In this document: piece after piece, positions 6,940 through 9,436 of the stretch
Numbering within the stretch: position 1 is the first letter of the stretch
Layout: every line of letters begins with the position of its first letter
DNA from: Clostridiales bacterium
GTDB taxonomy: Bacteria > Bacillota > Clostridia > Oscillospirales > CAG-272
Length of the DNA stretch: 9,436 nt
Direction: 5' to 3'
NCBI GenBank assembly: GCA_019415985.1
Contig: DXYE01000096.1
Coordinates: 1-9,436 of the forward strand
The notes under the pieces: generated by a model
The model's input: only the letters and a program-made list of their open reading frames with translations
What the model was told of the DNA's origin: nothing
The model's database searches: none
Position numbers and translations under genes: made by a program

Positions 6940-7052
6940 TGAAAATCCCGGCAGTTTGGATGACTGAGCATTGCTCAGTCGGACAAATCTGCGGTGCACA
7001 GCCCGCAGAGGCTTTACGGTGATGCAACGTTATGCCGTGCACGTTATACCAT
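6931..7052 (-). repeat. Dispersed ~122-bp intergenic repeat, copy B
   Basis: Reverse complement of the same repeat as copy A (2530-2652). It is bounded on both sides by ATGGTATAA and contains the perfect stem-loop GACTGAGC-ATT-GCTCAGTC (6962-6980), plus a second stem CTGCGG/CCGCAG that is only partly kept in copy A. Beyond 7052, sequence to about 7080 (GAAAAATCCGGCAGTGTGG) repeats the other end of the unit (GAAAATCCCGGCAGTTTGG). A second, partial tandem unit therefore abuts it. A reading frame passes through (6932-7192) but its substitutions against copy A are not biased to silent changes. Confidence 0.85.
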
Positions 7053-7180
7053 GAAAAATCCGGCAGTGTGGGGTTACCGAAAACTGCGATGCATAGGACG
7101 CAGGACAGTGGACAGCCATTCAGCGCTGGAATAGCCTGCGCTTGCCCATTATAACCCTTCATCTGAAAAAAGTCAATAAA

Positions 7181-7210
7181 AAAACGGCACATCCGTCAAT
7201 GCCGCATTTT
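7181..7210 (-). terminator. Second intrinsic terminator downstream of the radical SAM gene
   Basis: On the minus strand GCGGCA-TTGACGGATG-TGCCG is followed by TTTTTTTATT, a typical intrinsic terminator. It lies about 60 bp beyond the first terminator in the same direction, so read-through from the radical SAM gene would be stopped before the repeat and hydrolase promoter. AATAAAA/TTTTATT flanks extend the pairing. Confidence 0.7.
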
Positions 7211-7266
7211 ATTGAAAATCTCGGGGTTCTACAGCCATTATCCTAGCCTGGAAATTCTGCACAGGC

Positions 7267-7305
7267 AAAAAAGAGATCCAGCCCCTTTCGGGCATTGATC
7301 TCTTT
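7267..7305 (-). terminator. Intrinsic terminator of the radical SAM gene
   Basis: AAAGAGATC (7270-7278) pairs with GATCTCTTT (7297-7305). An inner GCCC-CTTTC-GGGC stem tops a long hairpin. On the minus strand the stem ends in CTCTTTTTTGCC, giving the U-run expected for Rho-independent termination, and it begins 29 bp after the gene's stop codon. Confidence 0.8.
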
Positions 7306-7333
7306 CGATCGCCCTTCCGAAATATCGTCTCAC

Positions 7334-8929
7334 TCAGGTAAAAAAATTATCTTCAAAGACCGAGATACCCAATTCCTTTCGTCCTTTTTGTATAATCGAC
7401 AACGCCTCCTCTACTGTCATGCCGATGCTCGTTTCATAGGGGTATCCCAAGGCGGTAAAGCCGGAGTCGTCGTATCTTACCAAGTCATTCAAATTCAGAT
7501 TCTTTATGCCGTACAGCTCTGCATGGTCCCGCATATCTGAGATCATACCGAAATGAACGATATACACATAATAATACCATTGCCGATTATCCCTTAGAAA
7601 TCGTATCGACTCCCATGCCTCAGCTTCTGTTTCAGTAGGAAAACCAATCAGACAGCTCAATATGTTCTGGATTCCTGCATTCTTCATATTTTTTAAAACC
7701 CGCAGCATATTATCAGGGGTATTTCCCTTACACATCAGATTCAGCATTCTCTGATTGGCAGACTCCATGCCGAATAAAACATTTTTCAGCCCGCTTTCAG
7801 CTAACTTCCTGCATAACGGCTCCGTAAAACCGGGATCCAAACGCAAATATGCATCATATCGAATTTTCATATGACGCGCCATAATCGAATCCGCTAATTT
7901 AGACAGGACCGTTGGATGTATTGCGTCGTCAATAAACTGGAAAATGTGTCTCCCATACGATCTCTCAAGCTCCGCCAGATGATCACATACTTCCTCGGCC
8001 TGTCGGACGCTGTAGCGTTTGTGATTCTCCCTATAACTACAGAACACACACTTGCTCCAGTAGCATCCTCTGGATGTCTGATAAGGCAGTTTTGCATAGA
8101 TATATTTGTCCAGCGGCAGATCCGAAAAATCAGCCAGCGGCAGCTCTTCCATGTCGTGAATGCTCTGCTCTTCGTTGATGACAAGCTTTTCATCCTCCCA
8201 ATGAATCAAATTCGGCACACGACCGAAATCTCCGTGCTTTTGTACGGCAACGATATATTCATATATCGCCTTTTCCCCCATGCCGTACAGGAGTCCGTCG
8301 TAGGATGCCCGAAAGGGGGCATGCTGCGTAAGAACACCCCAAAACAGTGAAATCTGTGGACCTCCCAGGACAACCTTCGCATTTGGCAGTACCTGCTTGA
8401 CCGCTCTACCCAAAATCAAAGCATAAAACAATTGGCTAGTAAACGGAACGGAAATACCGACCACATCATATTCTTTCACCCGTATATCTGAAACTTTTTC
8501 ACTCAGATATCGAAGAATTCGATTTGGCGAATGATACATATCACATATATCATATTCAGCTTTGATTTTATTCAGAGAGTCCGGTTTGAAACAGACATCG
8601 AAAATATTGGAGCCTGCAATTCGCAGATAGGTATTTATCAATTTCTGCGCTCGGTCTTCCCTGCCTACATGATCCTTAGAAAGAAAAACCTGCCTCGCAC
8701 TCTGAAATTGCCTCTTAATTTCGGCCAAAGTGATACGTAGACCGTGTGAAAAGTAGTAGTCCTCTACCTTTTCCAGCCCGTCTGTAATGATGGAGTCCAT
8801 GAGATATACATTATAATCCGCTACCTCGCAAAGAATTTGCTGTTTTTTTAAGTAACCCTTGAGTGCAGGCAGCGCAAGATGCGGAAATTCATGGACACAT
8901 AACGGTGGATTGATCAACAACACTTTCAT
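7334..8929 (-). CDS. B12-binding-domain-type radical SAM protein
   Basis: A 531-residue protein with the architecture of cobalamin-dependent-type radical SAM enzymes. The N-terminal Rossmann-like region starts MKVLLINPPL, with YDVVGISVPFTSQ (154-166) and VVLGGPQIS (186-194) typical of the B12-binding fold; the classical DxHxxG motif is absent, as is common in this clade. The radical SAM core follows: QTSRGCYWSKCVFCSY (284-299) holds the [4Fe-4S] cysteines C289, C294 and C297 with CX4CX2C spacing. IFQFIDDAIHP (329-339), FGMESANQRML (387-397) and CLIGFPTETEAE (426-437) are later core strands. Such enzymes catalyse methylations or other radical modifications of varied substrates, including peptides; the substrate here is unknown. 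I chose ATG 8927-8929, eight bases after GGGAG; the in-frame ATG at 8950 has no ribosome binding site. The gene is monocistronic in view, ending in two terminators. Confidence 0.9.
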   Translation of the reverse strand: MKVLLINPPLCVHEFPHLALPALKGYLKKQQILCEVADYNVYLMDSIITDGLEKVEDYYFSHGLRITLAEIKRQFQSARQVFLSKDHVGREDRAQKLINTYLRIAGSNIFDVCFKPDSLNKIKAEYDICDMYHSPNRILRYLSEKVSDIRVKEYDVVGISVPFTSQLFYALILGRAVKQVLPNAKVVLGGPQISLFWGVLTQHAPFRASYDGLLYGMGEKAIYEYIVAVQKHGDFGRVPNLIHWEDEKLVINEEQSIHDMEELPLADFSDLPLDKYIYAKLPYQTSRGCYWSKCVFCSYRENHKRYSVRQAEEVCDHLAELERSYGRHIFQFIDDAIHPTVLSKLADSIMARHMKIRYDAYLRLDPGFTEPLCRKLAESGLKNVLFGMESANQRMLNLMCKGNTPDNMLRVLKNMKNAGIQNILSCLIGFPTETEAEAWESIRFLRDNRQWYYYVYIVHFGMISDMRDHAELYGIKNLNLNDLVRYDDSGFTALGYPYETSIGMTVEEALSIIQKGRKELGISVFEDNFFT

Positions 8930-8950
8930 TAGAATTCTCCCATAAACCAT

Positions 8951-9436
8951 TATGAATTTCTGCGCTGATTCATAACAGCACAGTACAGATACTCGGTGTA
9001 CAGCAGCATGACAAAATCAAAGGTGATAAAGGCAGTTCTTTGCGCAGTTCTTTCAAACGTATGGCTGTAACCGCGTTTATTTACCTCGGAGATTTGAAAA
9101 CAGAGAGCCCATAAACATATAGGATATACGTATCGTTTACATTTTTGAGAAATGTTGAAAGTAAAGTCTATACGAAATATAGTTTACAAGAAATCACTGT
9201 TTCCGGCAAGCACTTGAAAGCAGCATATTCCGGAATAGTAGGTTCAAAGCAGAATAATTCCTATAGGTTGGGAAGCGGCCGAGAACTCCATGGAGTGCAA
9301 ATGCGCTGCTGTTGTGATCTCTTACGTAAAATACAGTTCATTCAATCAGATTTTCAAATTATGAATAAAACACGATGCATACTGATACGCTTTATGAAAT
9401 ATAAAAGTTTTTCCGGCTTATTGCAAAACAATATTG
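8951..9436. other. Right-edge intergenic region, no convincing gene
   Basis: AT-rich sequence upstream of the radical SAM gene. On the minus strand a stop-free stretch of 77 codons (8953-9183) ends with TAA overlapping the upstream ATG of the radical SAM frame. It includes a hydrophobic segment TAFITFDFVMLLYTEYLY but has no start codon near its beginning. It may be the tail of a decayed gene or chance. No RNA gene, clear promoter or precursor-peptide-like ORF was found here. Confidence 0.4.

Noticed and set aside
6932..7192. Cys-rich 86-codon minus-strand frame, tempting as a radical SAM precursor peptide
   Set aside because: It runs through repeat copy B. The parallel frame in copy A differs by about five residues for about eleven base changes, with no excess of silent changes. 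It is also separated from the radical SAM gene by two terminators.

Overview
The window looks like chromosome from a low-to-mid GC Bacillota, most likely a class Clostridia gut-type anaerobe (Oscillospiraceae/Ruminococcaceae-like). This is inferred from AAGGA/GGAGG ribosome binding sites, a TtcA-like PP-loop protein, a CwlD-type amidase, a cobalamin-type radical SAM protein and a clostridial-type GNAT. Species cannot be named from the sequence alone.

Layout. (1) The left edge holds the N-terminal 80 codons of the P-loop ATPase YchF on the minus strand. About 620 bp without a convincing gene follows. (2) A plus-strand Amidase_3 cell-wall amidase (866-1432) converges on a minus-strand S1-domain RNA-binding protein (1414-2403), overlapping it by 19 bp. 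(3) At 2530-2652 lies one copy of a ~122-bp repeat with an internal hairpin, followed by about 1 kb of uncertain sequence. (4) A plus-strand TtcA-like PP-loop protein (3649-4449) is followed by a small Cys/His-rich protein (4676-4867) and a strong bidirectional terminator (5060-5098). (5) On the minus strand, a ComEC-like metallo-beta-lactamase-fold hydrolase (6034-6900) is followed by a GNAT acetyltransferase pseudogene (5223-5989) with five in-frame stops and one frameshift. (6) A second, inverted copy of the repeat (6931-7052) sits directly upstream of the hydrolase. Its edge supplies a perfect extended -10 box (TGGTATAAT) pointing into that gene. (7) A minus-strand B12-binding-type radical SAM protein (7334-8929) ends in two consecutive intrinsic terminators. 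The last ~490 bp hold no convincing gene.

How it fits together. Conserved housekeeping-type genes (ychF, amidase, S1 protein) lie on the left. The middle looks like a more fluid accessory stretch: two inverted repeats bound about 4.3 kb containing the PP-loop protein, the small Cys protein, a dead acetyltransferase and a hydrolase apparently driven by a repeat-borne promoter. I did not find a complete multi-gene novel system. The most interesting items are the dispersed repeat acting as a portable promoter, the Cys/His-rich small protein next to the thiolation-type enzyme, and the heavily decayed but still fully readable GNAT gene.
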